A DNA stretch of 31,262 nt from Firmicutes bacterium UBA3932 (GCA_002385825.1 DGEG01000008.1:739-32000), one strand, 5' to 3'. Positions 7,063 through 16,294 are shown, counted from the first letter of the stretch. Numbers and translations: made by a program. Notes: generated from the sequence alone by a model not told the origin.

Positions 7063-8019
7063 TCAGCCTCCTATGTTATTCATTGCCCGCTCCGAAAGCT
7101 TTCCTTCCGAGAGCCGGTGGGTCATGGGTTTTTCCGAAACAGCACGTAAAATCAGGGTTTTTAATGCATCCCGATTACCCAGAGCGGGCTTTAAGTCGAT
7201 TTCATTTTTGCTATGTAAGCAACTCAGGATATGTCCGTCCGCCGTAATTCGAATCCGGTTGCACTGGCCGCAGAACCCATGGCTCATGGGCTCGATGAGG
7301 CCTACCCTGCCTTTTGCTCCCAGTAATCTGTAGTATCTGGCAGGTGACGACGGGTCATCCCGCGGCTCTTCCTGAAGATCATCGCATATCTCCAGTACGG
7401 CATTTCCGGGCAGGTAACGCCCGTAGGCAAAGTTCTGCTGGCTGTCAAAGGGCATCAACTCAATAAACCGGACGTCAATAGGTTCTTCCCTGGTAAGCTC
7501 TACGAACCGGGGAATCTCGTCGTCGTTAAAGCCCTTAATCAACACCACGTTTATCTTTATCCGATGGAAACCCGCTTCAAAGGCTGCGGAAACTCCCTTA
7601 AGTACATTGTTAATGTCTCCCCCGCGAGTAATCATGCGGTATTTTTCTGCATCGAAGGTATCAAGGCTGATGTTGACTCTCCGCACCCCTGCTTCGCACA
7701 ATGCATGGGCGTACTTAGGCAGGAGCACGCCGTTGGTGGTGATGGCAAAGTCCTTGATTCCATCTATTTTCCCTATTTCCTCCATCAAAGTGAGCACTCC
7801 CCGGCGAACAAGAGGCTCACCGCCTGAAATCCGTATCTTGTCGATGCCCAGTTCGACGATTACTTGGGCTATCTCCACAAAATCTTCAATGCGCAGTATT
7901 TCTCTGCAATCCTTTTTTGGAACTCCCTCTTCCGGCATGCAGTAGAGACACCTTAAATTGCACAAATCCGTTATCGAAATCCTGGCATAATGTATTCTGC
8001 GACCAAAAGAATCAATCAT
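7063..8019 (-). CDS. moaA: GTP 3',8-cyclase MoaA (radical SAM)
   Basis: Radical SAM enzyme that starts molybdenum-cofactor synthesis from GTP. From the ATG at 8019 it has 318 residues. The SAM cluster motif C20-NLR-C24-LY-C27 is in TDLCNLRCLYCMPEEGV. GGEPL follows near 68, and the second cluster is CGQCNRIRITADGHILSC near the C-terminus. The protein ends in the conserved Gly-Gly tail (MNNIGG). A GTG three codons upstream (8028) is possible, but the ATG makes an ATGA overlap with the mogA stop and has CGGAG 8 nt upstream. All catalytic elements look intact. Confidence 0.97.
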   Translation of the reverse strand: MIDSFGRRIHYARISITDLCNLRCLYCMPEEGVPKKDCREILRIEDFVEIAQVIVELGIDKIRISGGEPLVRRGVLTLMEEIGKIDGIKDFAITTNGVLLPKYAHALCEAGVRRVNISLDTFDAEKYRMITRGGDINNVLKGVSAAFEAGFHRIKINVVLIKGFNDDEIPRFVELTREEPIDVRFIELMPFDSQQNFAYGRYLPGNAVLEICDDLQEEPRDDPSSPARYYRLLGAKGRVGLIEPMSHGFCGQCNRIRITADGHILSCLHSKNEIDLKPALGNRDALKTLILRAVSEKPMTHRLSEGKLSERAMNNIGG

Positions 8020-8516
8020 CTTGAACACTCCGAAGCTCTTCCCAGTAGTATTTCCAACCCATGCTTAAGGGGAGAAAGAATGTATTCCAGGGACTCCCTG
8101 ACGGCTTTGGGACTGCCCGGCAAATTGACGATGAGAGTCCTCCCCCTGATGCCGCTTACACCGCGGGACAACATGCCTTTCGGAGTTATGGAAAGACTGT
8201 TTATGCGCATGGCCTCCGAAATTCCGGGAGCTTCTCTGTCGATGACGGATTTGGTAACTTCAGGGGTAATGTCACGGGGCCCGAATCCGGTGCCGCCTGT
8301 TGTAAGAATCAGGTTTAAACCCATATGGTCCGACATATGGAGAAGTTCCTTCTCTATAGCCTCCCTTTCGTCGGGAACTATGTGATATCTCTCTATTTGG
8401 TAACCGGCTTCCTGAAGAAGCTCTTTTATGACTTCTCCGCTTGCATCTTCTCTTTCGCCCGCCGCTCCTTTATCGCTTATTGTGAGAATGCCTGCGGTAA
8501 AAAAATGTTGTTTCAT
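8016..8516 (-). CDS. mog: Molybdopterin adenylyltransferase (MogA/MoaB family)
   Basis: A 166-residue MogA/MoaB-fold protein, which adenylylates molybdopterin before molybdenum insertion. Seen: AGILTISDKGAAGEREDASG at the start, the nucleotide-binding loop TTGGTGFGPRDITPEV (73-88), and LPGSPKAVRESLEYILSPL near the C-terminus. It is first in the moa-type operon and overlaps moaA by 4 bases. ATG at 8516, preceded by AAAGGA. Because no moeA, moaD or moaE is in the window, the pathway must be completed from elsewhere in the genome. It could be named moaB or mogA; the family does not separate them cleanly. Confidence 0.92.
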   Translation of the reverse strand: MKQHFFTAGILTISDKGAAGEREDASGEVIKELLQEAGYQIERYHIVPDEREAIEKELLHMSDHMGLNLILTTGGTGFGPRDITPEVTKSVIDREAPGISEAMRINSLSITPKGMLSRGVSGIRGRTLIVNLPGSPKAVRESLEYILSPLKHGLEILLGRASECSR

Positions 8517-8565
8517 ACTTCATTCTTTTCCTTTACTTTTTTTGTGTTAACCGACCTATGTCAAT

Positions 8566-9876
8566 CTATTGGATAACCTTTTTGATGAGAGGACCTTTTT
8601 CCGGTTTTTCTTTGGAAATCCGAAATGCGAAAAGAGCCTCTTCCGCAGCTTTCTTTACCCGGTCCGGATCGTTGCCGTAGACTGTAGCGAGAGGCGTACC
8701 GGGCATTACTTCATCTCCTACCTTCTTTGACAGCAGCACGCCGGCAGACAGGTCAATATCATCCTCTTTCTTTTCACGTCCCGCTCCCGCATGCTGGGAG
8801 GCCATTCCGATGCGCCTTGCATCCAGGGATGCTACGAAACCGGCTTCTTCCGAAATGACGGTTTGGCTGTAAGACGGTTGTGGAAATAAGCTGAAGTCTT
8901 CCACCACATGAGGATTTCCTCCCTGTCCGGCGATAAACTCACGCATTTTCTTTAACGCCGAACCGCCGGTTAAAGCTTCCTCGGCAAGGTTTCTGCCTTC
9001 TTCGGGGGTATGAGCTTTTCCTCCACAGTATATCATATAACCGGCTAATTCAAGAGAAAGCTCCGTTATATCCTCCGGACCCTGTCCGCGCAGTGTTTCA
9101 ATGGATTCTATCACTTCCAGGCTGTTTCCCACAGCTTTTCCCAGAGGTTGATTCATGTCTGTAATGAGGGCAATGGTCTTTTTACCGGCTGCGTTGCCGA
9201 TGTTAACCATAGCTTTTGCAAGCTCTTCCGCAGATTCAAGATCCTCCATAAACGCACCTTTTCCGCATTTAACATCGAGCACAATGGCATCGCTTCCCGC
9301 AGCGAGCTTTTTGCTCATGATGCTGGATGTGATGAGGCTCATGTTATCCACGGTAGCCGTTACATCTCTCAGCGCGTACAGTTTTTTATCAGCAGGCGCT
9401 ATTTGCCCTGTCTGGCCGATGACGGAGATTCCGATCCTTTTTACCTGATCCAGGAATTCCTGTTCCGTAAGCGTGGTCCTGAATCCCGGAATGGATTCCA
9501 TCTTATCCACGGTTCCCCCGGTAAAACCCAACCCTCTCCCCGACATTTTGGCGATGGGGATGCCGCAGGCCGCCGCAAGGGGACCTACGATGAGAGTGGT
9601 CTTGTCTCCCACGCCACCGGTGCTGTGTTTGTCCACTTTAACGCCTTCGATAGAGGAGAGGTCCACAATATCGCCGGAGTTTTTCATGGCATCCGTCAGG
9701 AAATAAGTTTCCTCAGGAGTCATTTTTTGAAAGTAGATGGCCATGAGCAGCGCTGCCGCCTGATAATCCGGTATACTTCCTTCCGTATAGCCGTTAATAA
9801 AAAAACGGATCTCCTCTTCCGAAAGAGGGTTTCCCTCTCTCTTTTTATAGATAATGTCATACATATTCATTTTCAT
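8566..9876 (-). CDS. pdp: Pyrimidine-nucleoside phosphorylase
   Basis: A 436-residue phosphorylase that splits uridine, deoxyuridine and thymidine into base and (deoxy)ribose-1-phosphate. It contains the family signature K83-HSTGGVGDK-92, SGRGLGFTGGTVDKMESI, SSIMSKKLAAGSDAIVLDVKCGKGAFM and the C-terminal pyrimidine phosphorylase domain with AGVLLSKKVGDEVMPGTPLATVY. The frame opens at a GTG (9888), but the ATG at 9876 (MKMNMYDIIYKKREG) is preferred: GGGGGTGA lies 8 nt upstream and family members begin MRM-DII. It follows deoB by about 60 nt; deoB turns the (deoxy)ribose-1-phosphate made here into the 5-phosphate, so they form one nucleoside salvage operon. Confidence 0.96.
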   Translation of the reverse strand: MKMNMYDIIYKKREGNPLSEEEIRFFINGYTEGSIPDYQAAALLMAIYFQKMTPEETYFLTDAMKNSGDIVDLSSIEGVKVDKHSTGGVGDKTTLIVGPLAAACGIPIAKMSGRGLGFTGGTVDKMESIPGFRTTLTEQEFLDQVKRIGISVIGQTGQIAPADKKLYALRDVTATVDNMSLITSSIMSKKLAAGSDAIVLDVKCGKGAFMEDLESAEELAKAMVNIGNAAGKKTIALITDMNQPLGKAVGNSLEVIESIETLRGQGPEDITELSLELAGYMIYCGGKAHTPEEGRNLAEEALTGGSALKKMREFIAGQGGNPHVVEDFSLFPQPSYSQTVISEEAGFVASLDARRIGMASQHAGAGREKKEDDIDLSAGVLLSKKVGDEVMPGTPLATVYGNDPDRVKKAAEEALFAFRISKEKPEKGPLIKKVIQ

Positions 9877-9935
9877 TGCATTACTCACCCCCGGTAGTTT
9901 CCAAGGATATGGTTCTATTATTACAACTGCGCAAG

Positions 9936-11102
9936 TTATACTTTTATTTCAGACAAAAAACTCATGCCGATAGAAGTTGTTTCAACCTCAAGATATTCCG
10001 CCGCCGTCGCCGCAATATCCGCAAAAGTTGAACGGGTTCCCAAATTGACGCCTGGCTGTATGCTTTCTCCGTAAATCAAAGCGGGGACGTACTCTCTGGT
10101 ATGATCCCATCCCGTATGAGCCGGATCGTTTCCGTGATCAGCGCATATAATCAGAATATCTTCTTTTTTCATGGCGTCCTTTACCTCGGGCAGCCTGCTG
10201 TCGAACTCCTCCAAAGCCGTTCCGTAACCTACACCGTCCCTTCTGTGCCCGTATAGGGAGTCAAAATCCACCAGATTGGTGAATATAAGACCTTCAAAAT
10301 CCGCATTGAGAGCCTGGATGGTCTTATCGATCCCGTCCTGATTGCTCTTTGTGTGGACGGAGATGCTGACACCCTGGCCGTTAAAGATGTCATTGATCTT
10401 TCCTACGGTATAAACAACTTTACCGGCGTCTTTTACCATGTCAAGCAGGGTTCTTCCTCCCGGTGAGACGGCATAATCTTTCCGGTCAGAGGTACGGACA
10501 TACTTGCCGTCCACCTCGATAAAGGGCCTTGCTATGACTCTCCCGACCCGGAGTTCTCCCACGAGCATTTCCCTCGCTATCTCACAATAACGGTACAACT
10601 CTTCCAATGGTATTACATCCGTATTGGCCGCTATTTGGAACACGCTGTCAGCTGAGGTGTAGATTATGGGTTTGCCGGTGGCTTTATGCTCCGGTCCCAG
10701 TTCTTTTATGATTTCAGTTCCGGAAGCCGCATAGTTGCCCAAAGTCCCTACGCCTATAGCTTCCTCAAAAGCTTTCATAAAATCGTCGGGAAATCTTTCG
10801 AAGGTCCTGAAGGGTTCCGGAGTATAAAGGCCGGCGATTTCCCAATGACCTGTAATAGTATCCTTGCCTTTGGACATCTCTGCCAAACGGACGTAGGATG
10901 CAATAGGTTCGGCTTCTTTTTCCAACACTTCCACGCCGTCTATTCGTCCTATACCCATTTCTATCAAGTTGGGAATCCGGAGGTCTGGCTTGGCTTTCTT
11001 GATATTCGCAAGGGTATTCGCTCCCGAATCCCCATAATTTTCTGCATCGGGAAGAGCTCCTATTCCCAAACTGTCCAGCACTATAATGACGACCCTTTTC
11101 AT
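9936..11102 (-). CDS. deoB: Phosphopentomutase DeoB
   Basis: A 388-residue phosphopentomutase of the alkaline-phosphatase superfamily, interconverting (deoxy)ribose-1- and 5-phosphate. Metal-site motifs are visible: VLDSLGIGALPDAENYGD at the N-terminus (D10), DTITGHWE near 81-88 with the phosphorylated Thr region, and ADHGNDPAHTGWDHTREYVPALIYG near the C-terminus. Length is normal for the family. It sits 27 nt after a metallophosphoesterase gene and upstream of pdp on the same strand. Confidence 0.97.
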   Translation of the reverse strand: MKRVVIIVLDSLGIGALPDAENYGDSGANTLANIKKAKPDLRIPNLIEMGIGRIDGVEVLEKEAEPIASYVRLAEMSKGKDTITGHWEIAGLYTPEPFRTFERFPDDFMKAFEEAIGVGTLGNYAASGTEIIKELGPEHKATGKPIIYTSADSVFQIAANTDVIPLEELYRYCEIAREMLVGELRVGRVIARPFIEVDGKYVRTSDRKDYAVSPGGRTLLDMVKDAGKVVYTVGKINDIFNGQGVSISVHTKSNQDGIDKTIQALNADFEGLIFTNLVDFDSLYGHRRDGVGYGTALEEFDSRLPEVKDAMKKEDILIICADHGNDPAHTGWDHTREYVPALIYGESIQPGVNLGTRSTFADIAATAAEYLEVETTSIGMSFLSEIKV

Positions 11103-11129
11103 AAATCCTCCTATTCCCCGGCTGCCTTA

Positions 11130-11843
11130 TCACAGGGCAGTCGATACATTTACTCTGTGGATCAAAAGCGGGCTGCATTTTAGATAATCGCAGGAAACAA
11201 GTCTGTATTCTACTCCGTTGCGCTTTCCCTGTATACCGCGGAGATGTGCTTCAGGTCCGTGAAGATGACCGTAAACCACCATCTTGACACCATATTCTTC
11301 GAAGAGGGCTGTGAATCCCGACTTTTCATGCTTGTCGTTTGTAGGCGGAAAATGCATAGCTCCGATGATTTTAGCCGCACCCGCATTCTTAGCAGACTCT
11401 AAAGAAAGCCGCAACCGCCCCAGCTCCCTATTGTAGATCTTTTCGTCCTGTTCAGTAAAGTCCGTGTCCCCCGGGCAGACCCAGCCGCGGCTGCCGCAAA
11501 TAGCTGTATCACCAGCTATATAACAGCTGTTCTGCAGGAAAAACATACTTTCATAAAACTGGTTAAGCTTCGTCACAGATGTCCACCAAAGGTCGTGGTT
11601 GCCTTTGATCAGCACTTTTTTCCCCGGAAGCCTTGCGATCCATTCCAAATCTTCCGTTGCATCCTGCCGCTTCATCGCCCAGGAGATATCCCCGGCAACG
11701 ATTACTATATCATCTTCTTCTACCACTGATCTCCATTTCTGCTCCAACCGCTCCGCATGCCTGATCCACTGTCCGCCGTATATATCCATGGGTTTTGCCC
11801 CATCCGTAGATAAATGTAAGTCTCCGATTGCGAAGATATTCAT
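11130..11843 (-). CDS. Calcineurin-like metallophosphoesterase
   Basis: A 237-residue single-domain phosphoesterase with a dinuclear metal site: D8-L-H10 (GDLH), GD52ISW, GN82H83DLWW, GAMHFPP, and the closing GHLHG. No signal peptide, so cytosolic. Substrate unknown; relatives act on phosphoproteins, nucleotides or phosphodiesters. The ATG overlaps the rmuC stop by one base (TAATG), so it is coupled to a gene linked to DNA recombination. It precedes the nucleoside salvage genes. Confidence 0.92.
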   Translation of the reverse strand: MNIFAIGDLHLSTDGAKPMDIYGGQWIRHAERLEQKWRSVVEEDDIVIVAGDISWAMKRQDATEDLEWIARLPGKKVLIKGNHDLWWTSVTKLNQFYESMFFLQNSCYIAGDTAICGSRGWVCPGDTDFTEQDEKIYNRELGRLRLSLESAKNAGAAKIIGAMHFPPTNDKHEKSGFTALFEEYGVKMVVYGHLHGPEAHLRGIQGKRNGVEYRLVSCDYLKCSPLLIHRVNVSTAL

Positions 11844-13183
11844 TACTGTTCCTCTTCCTCCCTATCCGGCAAGTCTTCCAGCTCCTCCTCTATTCCCAGG
11901 ATTTCCTGGCTGCTCTCTTCCGGTAGGGCAGTTACACTTCTGAGTTTGCTGCGTATCATTCTGGTCCTGGTCCCAATCAGCTTGTCCAGCTCTGCATTGG
12001 CCTGATTGATGCGCTTTTGCGTTGCCTCAAGCACGGAACCGAACTTATCGAATTCGGTCTTCACGGCTCCTAACACGTCCCATACCTTGCTGGAATGCTT
12101 CTGAATAGCCAAAGTGCGGAAACCCATTTGCAGGCTGTTAAGCAGCGCTGCCATGGTGCTGGGACCCGCTATGTTGATCTTATAATCCCGCTGCAGGGTT
12201 TCCACCATGCCCCGCCTTACCACTTCCGCATAAAGCCCCTCGAAAGGCAGGAACATGATTCCGAAATCCGTGGTGTAAGGCGGCGAGACATATTTATCCC
12301 TTATGTCCTTTGCAAAGATCTTGATAGTGCGCTCAAGGTTGGTGGCCGCCACATCGATTTCCTTCACATCTCCCGTCTCATAAGCGTCTACCAGTTTAGC
12401 ATAAGCATCCGCCGGGAATTTCGCGTCGATGGGAAGATATACTACACCGTCGTCGTCTCCCGGAAGTTTGATAGCGTATTCCACCCGCTCCGAGCTTCCT
12501 TTCTTCATCGGGATATTTGTTTCATATTGATCCGGTGTCAGAATTTGTTCCAAAATGGAGCCAAGTTGAATCTCGCCCAGGATTCCCCTGGTCTTCACAT
12601 TAGAAAGTACCTTCTTCAAATCGCCCACACCGGATGCCAGGTTCTGCATCTCGCCCAGTCCTTTATATACCTGTTCGAGCCGCTCGCTTACCAGCTTGAA
12701 GGACTGACTGATCCTGTCCTCCAGGGTCTTCTGCAGTTTTTCGTCCACCGTCTCTCTCATCTGTTCCAGCTTTTTCTCGTTATCGCGCTGCATTGAAAGA
12801 AGCCGGGTTTCCATGGTATCGTTGATCTGCTTCAGCATATCGGTTACTGTCTTCTGAAGCGTATCGTTCCTCTGGGTCAGTTGTTGATTTAAATCAGCGA
12901 GACGCTTGTCCTGAATTTCTGCAATCTGTTTCTGGGATCCCGAAAGAACATCCGCCAAGTTCCGGAAGTTCTCCGTTATGTATCTTAGGGTTTCCTGTCT
13001 GGATTCTTTGATCTCACTCTCAATTGCTTTTTGAAGTTTGTCCAACTGCTCTATCAACTGTTTGATGGATGTTTCCTCGCTGCTCATCTCCGTCACTTTC
13101 TTTTCGAGAGCAGAAAGTTTCCAAAGCAGAATCCCGAGTAAAACAAGAACCACCAGACCGGTTACAGCTGCAATTATTTCCAC
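11843..13183 (-). CDS. rmuC: DNA recombination protein RmuC
   Basis: A 446-residue RmuC. Layout: one N-terminal membrane helix (about 5-22), a long coiled coil (about 26-190, rich in Gln/Lys/Glu heptads), then the RmuC core with LASGVGDLKKVLSNVKTRGILGEIQLGSILEQIL, LPIDAKFPADAYAKLV and PFEGLYAEVVRRG. The core is related to restriction-type nuclease folds, and RmuC is known to limit DNA inversions; its mechanism remains unclear. The tail is acidic. Start is a GTG at 13183 preceded by GAGGTAA. Has its own extended -10 promoter and heads the rmuC-phosphoesterase-deoB-pdp run. Confidence 0.95.
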   Translation of the reverse strand: MEIIAAVTGLVVLVLLGILLWKLSALEKKVTEMSSEETSIKQLIEQLDKLQKAIESEIKESRQETLRYITENFRNLADVLSGSQKQIAEIQDKRLADLNQQLTQRNDTLQKTVTDMLKQINDTMETRLLSMQRDNEKKLEQMRETVDEKLQKTLEDRISQSFKLVSERLEQVYKGLGEMQNLASGVGDLKKVLSNVKTRGILGEIQLGSILEQILTPDQYETNIPMKKGSSERVEYAIKLPGDDDGVVYLPIDAKFPADAYAKLVDAYETGDVKEIDVAATNLERTIKIFAKDIRDKYVSPPYTTDFGIMFLPFEGLYAEVVRRGMVETLQRDYKINIAGPSTMAALLNSLQMGFRTLAIQKHSSKVWDVLGAVKTEFDKFGSVLEATQKRINQANAELDKLIGTRTRMIRSKLRSVTALPEESSQEILGIEEELEDLPDREEEEQ

Positions 13184-13254
13184 GACTTACCTCTCTATCT
13201 ATGAGCGGGTTTGTATTTTCATTTCATGGAATCCCGCGCAAATCATATCATTGT

Positions 13255-13263
13255 ATTATACCA
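13255..13263 (-). promoter_or_regulatory. Extended -10 promoter element upstream of rmuC
   Basis: TGGTATAAT on the minus strand: a perfect TATAAT with the TGn extension, about 70 nt upstream of the rmuC start. The -35 region is weak, as is common for extended -10 promoters. Confidence 0.6.
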
Positions 13264-13308
13264 TTTTTATTAGTGTTTAAAAAGTAGAAATGTCGAGGCG
13301 TTGAGGCT

Positions 13309-14448
13309 ATGAGAGAACGACTTGATCACATTATATCAAAACCTTTGGGAGGAGGCTTACTGGTCTTCTCGATTTTAGCGGGCATTTATTTGTTTATCGG
13401 TAAATTTATCGCAGGGCCCGTTGTGGATTTTACCCAGGGAACCCTTATGGGGAACTGGTATTACAATTTCGTTGTCGGATATTTGTCCGCGTTTATGGAC
13501 AGGGACAGCTTCTTCCCTTTCCTGTTGTTCGGAGAATACGGCCTTTTAACTATGACCCCCATCTACCTGCTCGGACTTCTTCTGCCCCTAGTGTTTTCCT
13601 TCTACCTGGCACTGCATCTTCTGAAGGATTCCGGGCTGCTGGCCCGGGTCTCTTACTCCGTTCAGGGGATCTTCCGCCACCTGGGGCTTTCCGGTGAAGG
13701 TATAATTCCACTCCTGCTGGGATTCGGTTGCGTTACCGCTGCCTTGATCTCCGTCAATTCCCTCTCATCAAAACGTGAGCAGCTCATAGTCAGTATCCTG
13801 TTATGCCTTGCCATACCTTGCTCCGCTCAATTTGCCATCATACTGGCCATTTCATCCTTCCTGCCCTTTAAATACATAATTGTATATCTTTCAGTAGTCT
13901 TAATACTTTTTATTGTCACAGGCCTGTTGTTGAACCTGTCGATTTCCGGTGAGCCCGGTACGAGAGCCCCCTCTCCGGTACCCTTACGTATTCCTGGTTT
14001 CTTTTCTTCCCTCACACTTGCACTCCGCGCATCCTGGGACTTTTTAGTGGATGCTGCACCTACATTTGCTTTTGGCGGCCTCCTAATGGCGTTGTTGAGC
14101 TATACCGGCGGCTTTCAAAAGATACACCAATGGTGTTCGCCCATCACCTCGGGGCTTCTCCAACTGCCGGGCCGGGCTACGGACTTATTTATGTTGGCTA
14201 TTATAAAAAAGGATTTGGGGGCCGCGGAAATGTATGCCGCCGTTGCGCAAGGCAGCTTTTCAGACATACAGATTACCGTGATACTCATAGTCATGACTCT
14301 TTTTGTGCCCTGCTTCGCCTCGCTCATGGTGCTGTATAAGGACCGGGGGCCTCTCATCGCTTCCCTGACCTGGGTCGGCAGCTTTTTGCTCTCTTTCATC
14401 GTAGGCGCAGTTATTTCAAGATTATTACGGTTAGGGCTTTTGGCTTGA
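13309..14448 (+). CDS. FeoB-like membrane protein lacking the GTPase domain (Gate/nucleoside-recognition domain)
   Basis: A 379-residue polytopic membrane protein with about nine to ten hydrophobic segments. The stretch LSGEGIIPLLLGFGCVTAAL (around 124-143) followed by KREQLIVSILLCLAIPCSAQF strongly resembles the FeoB Gate domain, in which a GFGCNVPAI-type loop and a PCSA-type loop line the ferrous-iron path. The C-terminal half repeats a Gate-like pattern (AAPTFAFGGLLMALL, then VTLFVPC). The G1-G5 GTPase motifs of full FeoB are absent, and no small GTPase lies next to it: the upstream gene is divergent rmuC. So it is a stand-alone membrane module. Transport of iron, another divalent metal, or a nucleoside-like substrate are all possible. 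ATG at 13309 follows GAGG. Confidence 0.75.
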   Translation: MRERLDHIISKPLGGGLLVFSILAGIYLFIGKFIAGPVVDFTQGTLMGNWYYNFVVGYLSAFMDRDSFFPFLLFGEYGLLTMTPIYLLGLLLPLVFSFYLALHLLKDSGLLARVSYSVQGIFRHLGLSGEGIIPLLLGFGCVTAALISVNSLSSKREQLIVSILLCLAIPCSAQFAIILAISSFLPFKYIIVYLSVVLILFIVTGLLLNLSISGEPGTRAPSPVPLRIPGFFSSLTLALRASWDFLVDAAPTFAFGGLLMALLSYTGGFQKIHQWCSPITSGLLQLPGRATDLFMLAIIKKDLGAAEMYAAVAQGSFSDIQITVILIVMTLFVPCFASLMVLYKDRGPLIASLTWVGSFLLSFIVGAVISRLLRLGLLA

Positions 14449-14490
14449 ACCTTGGGAAAGTTCATAATAGAATAAAGTTGTAACACCAAC

Positions 14491-14496
14491 TATAAT
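14491..14496 (+). promoter_or_regulatory. Possible -10 element before the family-18 glycosidase
   Basis: A perfect TATAAT 23 nt upstream of the preferred ATG, next to a GTTG/CAAC mini-dyad. No clear TTGACA-type -35 is seen at the right distance. The start of transcription would leave a very short leader. Weak evidence; a sporulation sigma factor is possible but not shown. Confidence 0.25.
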
Positions 14497-14519
14497 TGAT
14501 TGCAGCCGAGGGGATACTT

Positions 14520-16229
14520 ATGGATAAAGGTAAGATAAAAAAGAAGATTTTTGTTGTTTCCATGGTTGTTCTGTTATGCTGCGCGGCGGTAATAGCAGGT
14601 TTGACAACCTCTATGTCCAGCTACGGAGCCAATGAGAGCACCATTCCCATATACTTTGAAGGAAAGCGGCTTTCAGAAGGCGGGTACATAGTAAATCAAA
14701 CTCCATATGTGCCCTTGTCCGTTGCCAAAAAAATAGGCGAAACTGACAAGCTTGTTTTCGATGAGAACGAGAAAAAGATGCTCATCGATCTGTCCAGGCA
14801 AAACATCCGAATGGCCGATAAGGAAACTACCGATTTCGTGAAAAAGTACGGAGGAACGGTCTATATTCCTCTGAAGACCTTTGACGGCACCCTCTGTGTT
14901 CCCATGGATGTATCCGGTCAGTTTGTGAAGCTGCATGCGTACATATCCGACGGAACGATACGAATTAATCGAGCCGATTCAACGGACAAGGCGGCCAGAG
15001 TTACCGAAAGAGATGCTAAGTTGGTGCCTAATCTTTCCTCAAAGGTTAAACAGAATCCAATCAAGCTGAACAGCGGCGATATTGTATACATACTCGGCGA
15101 AACCGACAATTATTATCGGGTAGAGACCCAGGATGCACTGACGGGCTATGTAATGAAGGCCCATGTGGAGACTATGGATGACAGCATGTCCGCCGTGGAT
15201 TTCTATGCACCGAAGAAAAATAAATACCTTCGCAGCAAGGAGAAAATCAACCTGGTTTGGCAGTATGCTTCTGCCACAACACCGGCTCCGCCGGAGAAAA
15301 AGGAGGAAGGTATAGATATTCTGGCTCCCACCTGGTTCCATCTCATTGTGGAAGGCAACGGCGCCGTGGAAAACACCGGGGATTTAAGCTATACACGGTC
15401 TTCCCATGAGAAGGGTTATCTCGTCTGGGCGACTATTACAAATAACATGAGCACCAAGGGTTCCACTGCATACACTTCCACCGTCTTCAACAACAGCGCG
15501 CTCTTAAACCGATCCGTTGCCCAATACCTGTTTTATTCCTGCCTATATGATGTGGACGGAATAAACATCGATTACGAACAGGTAGCGGATAAAGATGCAG
15601 CCGGACTTACGGCCTTCACCGCCCTGCTCCGCCAATACACGGAGAGGCAGGGGCTGAACCTTTCCATCGACACCCTAATTCCTAAACCATGGACCATAGA
15701 ATACGACAGGGATGCTCTTGCCGAACACGTGGATTATATTGCGGTCATGACCTATGATGAGCATTACAGCAGCAGCCCCACAGCCGGTTCGGTGGCTTCC
15801 ATGCCCTGGGTGGAAGAAGCTATCATAGAGACTCTGAAGGAAGTTCCCAGGGAAAAGATATTGCTGGGAGTTCCCCTCTACACAAGGGTTTGGGTGGTGG
15901 ACAACAGCGGAAAAGTTATTCGAAACCCCGCAGCTTCCATGGGATATATCCAGGATCTCATAGTCAATATGAACCTGACACCCGTGTGGCTGGATAGGGA
16001 AAAGCAGTATTTCATTTCCTATCCAAACGGGGAGTATACGGATAAGATATGGGTGGAAGATATGAGGTCTGTGGCCAATCGCCTGGCTCTTGTGCAAAAG
16101 TACGACCTGGCTGGCTCCGCCTGCTGGGAGTATCGATGGTCCATGCCCGATATCTGGCAGGTGTTCAGCGATATGCTGAAACAGGGGCGTGATCTCAGCT
16201 ATTATGAAAACCGCAGTTACTATCAATAG
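14520..16229 (+). CDS. Secreted glycosyl hydrolase family 18 protein with SH3-like domain (YaaH/chitinase-like)
   Basis: A 569-residue exported protein. Residues 1-35 form a signal/anchor (MDKGKIKKKIFVVSMVVLLC). A copper-amine-oxidase-N-like stalk domain (about 40-150) is followed by a bacterial SH3-like domain (about 160-220, KVKQNPIKLNSGDIVYILGE) and a C-terminal GH18 barrel (about 250-560). The catalytic motif D346-GINID351-Y-E353 is intact, with Glu353 as proton donor. The barrel also has VMTYDEHY and a late CWEYRW. Such architecture is common in Firmicutes peptidoglycan or spore-cortex N-acetylglucosaminidases. The frame is open from a TTG at 14496, but the ATG at 14520 is preferred, with GAGGGG 6 nt before it. 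A cortex-lytic or cell-wall role is inferred. Confidence 0.88.
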   Translation: MDKGKIKKKIFVVSMVVLLCCAAVIAGLTTSMSSYGANESTIPIYFEGKRLSEGGYIVNQTPYVPLSVAKKIGETDKLVFDENEKKMLIDLSRQNIRMADKETTDFVKKYGGTVYIPLKTFDGTLCVPMDVSGQFVKLHAYISDGTIRINRADSTDKAARVTERDAKLVPNLSSKVKQNPIKLNSGDIVYILGETDNYYRVETQDALTGYVMKAHVETMDDSMSAVDFYAPKKNKYLRSKEKINLVWQYASATTPAPPEKKEEGIDILAPTWFHLIVEGNGAVENTGDLSYTRSSHEKGYLVWATITNNMSTKGSTAYTSTVFNNSALLNRSVAQYLFYSCLYDVDGINIDYEQVADKDAAGLTAFTALLRQYTERQGLNLSIDTLIPKPWTIEYDRDALAEHVDYIAVMTYDEHYSSSPTAGSVASMPWVEEAIIETLKEVPREKILLGVPLYTRVWVVDNSGKVIRNPAASMGYIQDLIVNMNLTPVWLDREKQYFISYPNGEYTDKIWVEDMRSVANRLALVQKYDLAGSACWEYRWSMPDIWQVFSDMLKQGRDLSYYENRSYYQ

Positions 16230-16294
16230 ATTTTAATATGATTAATTGAACGATCCGAGAGTATTCCGGTAGAAATTAACCTTTGAAAGCTTTT

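Noticed and set aside
8540..8564. Perfect TTGACA (minus strand, 8564-8559) as promoter for mogA
   Set aside because: The -10 position holds only A-rich sequence without TATAAT-like match, so a promoter is uncertain.
9148..9897. 249-codon plus-strand open frame opposite pdp
   Set aside because: It lies fully opposite a gene with clear family motifs and has no ribosome binding site or recognisable domain.
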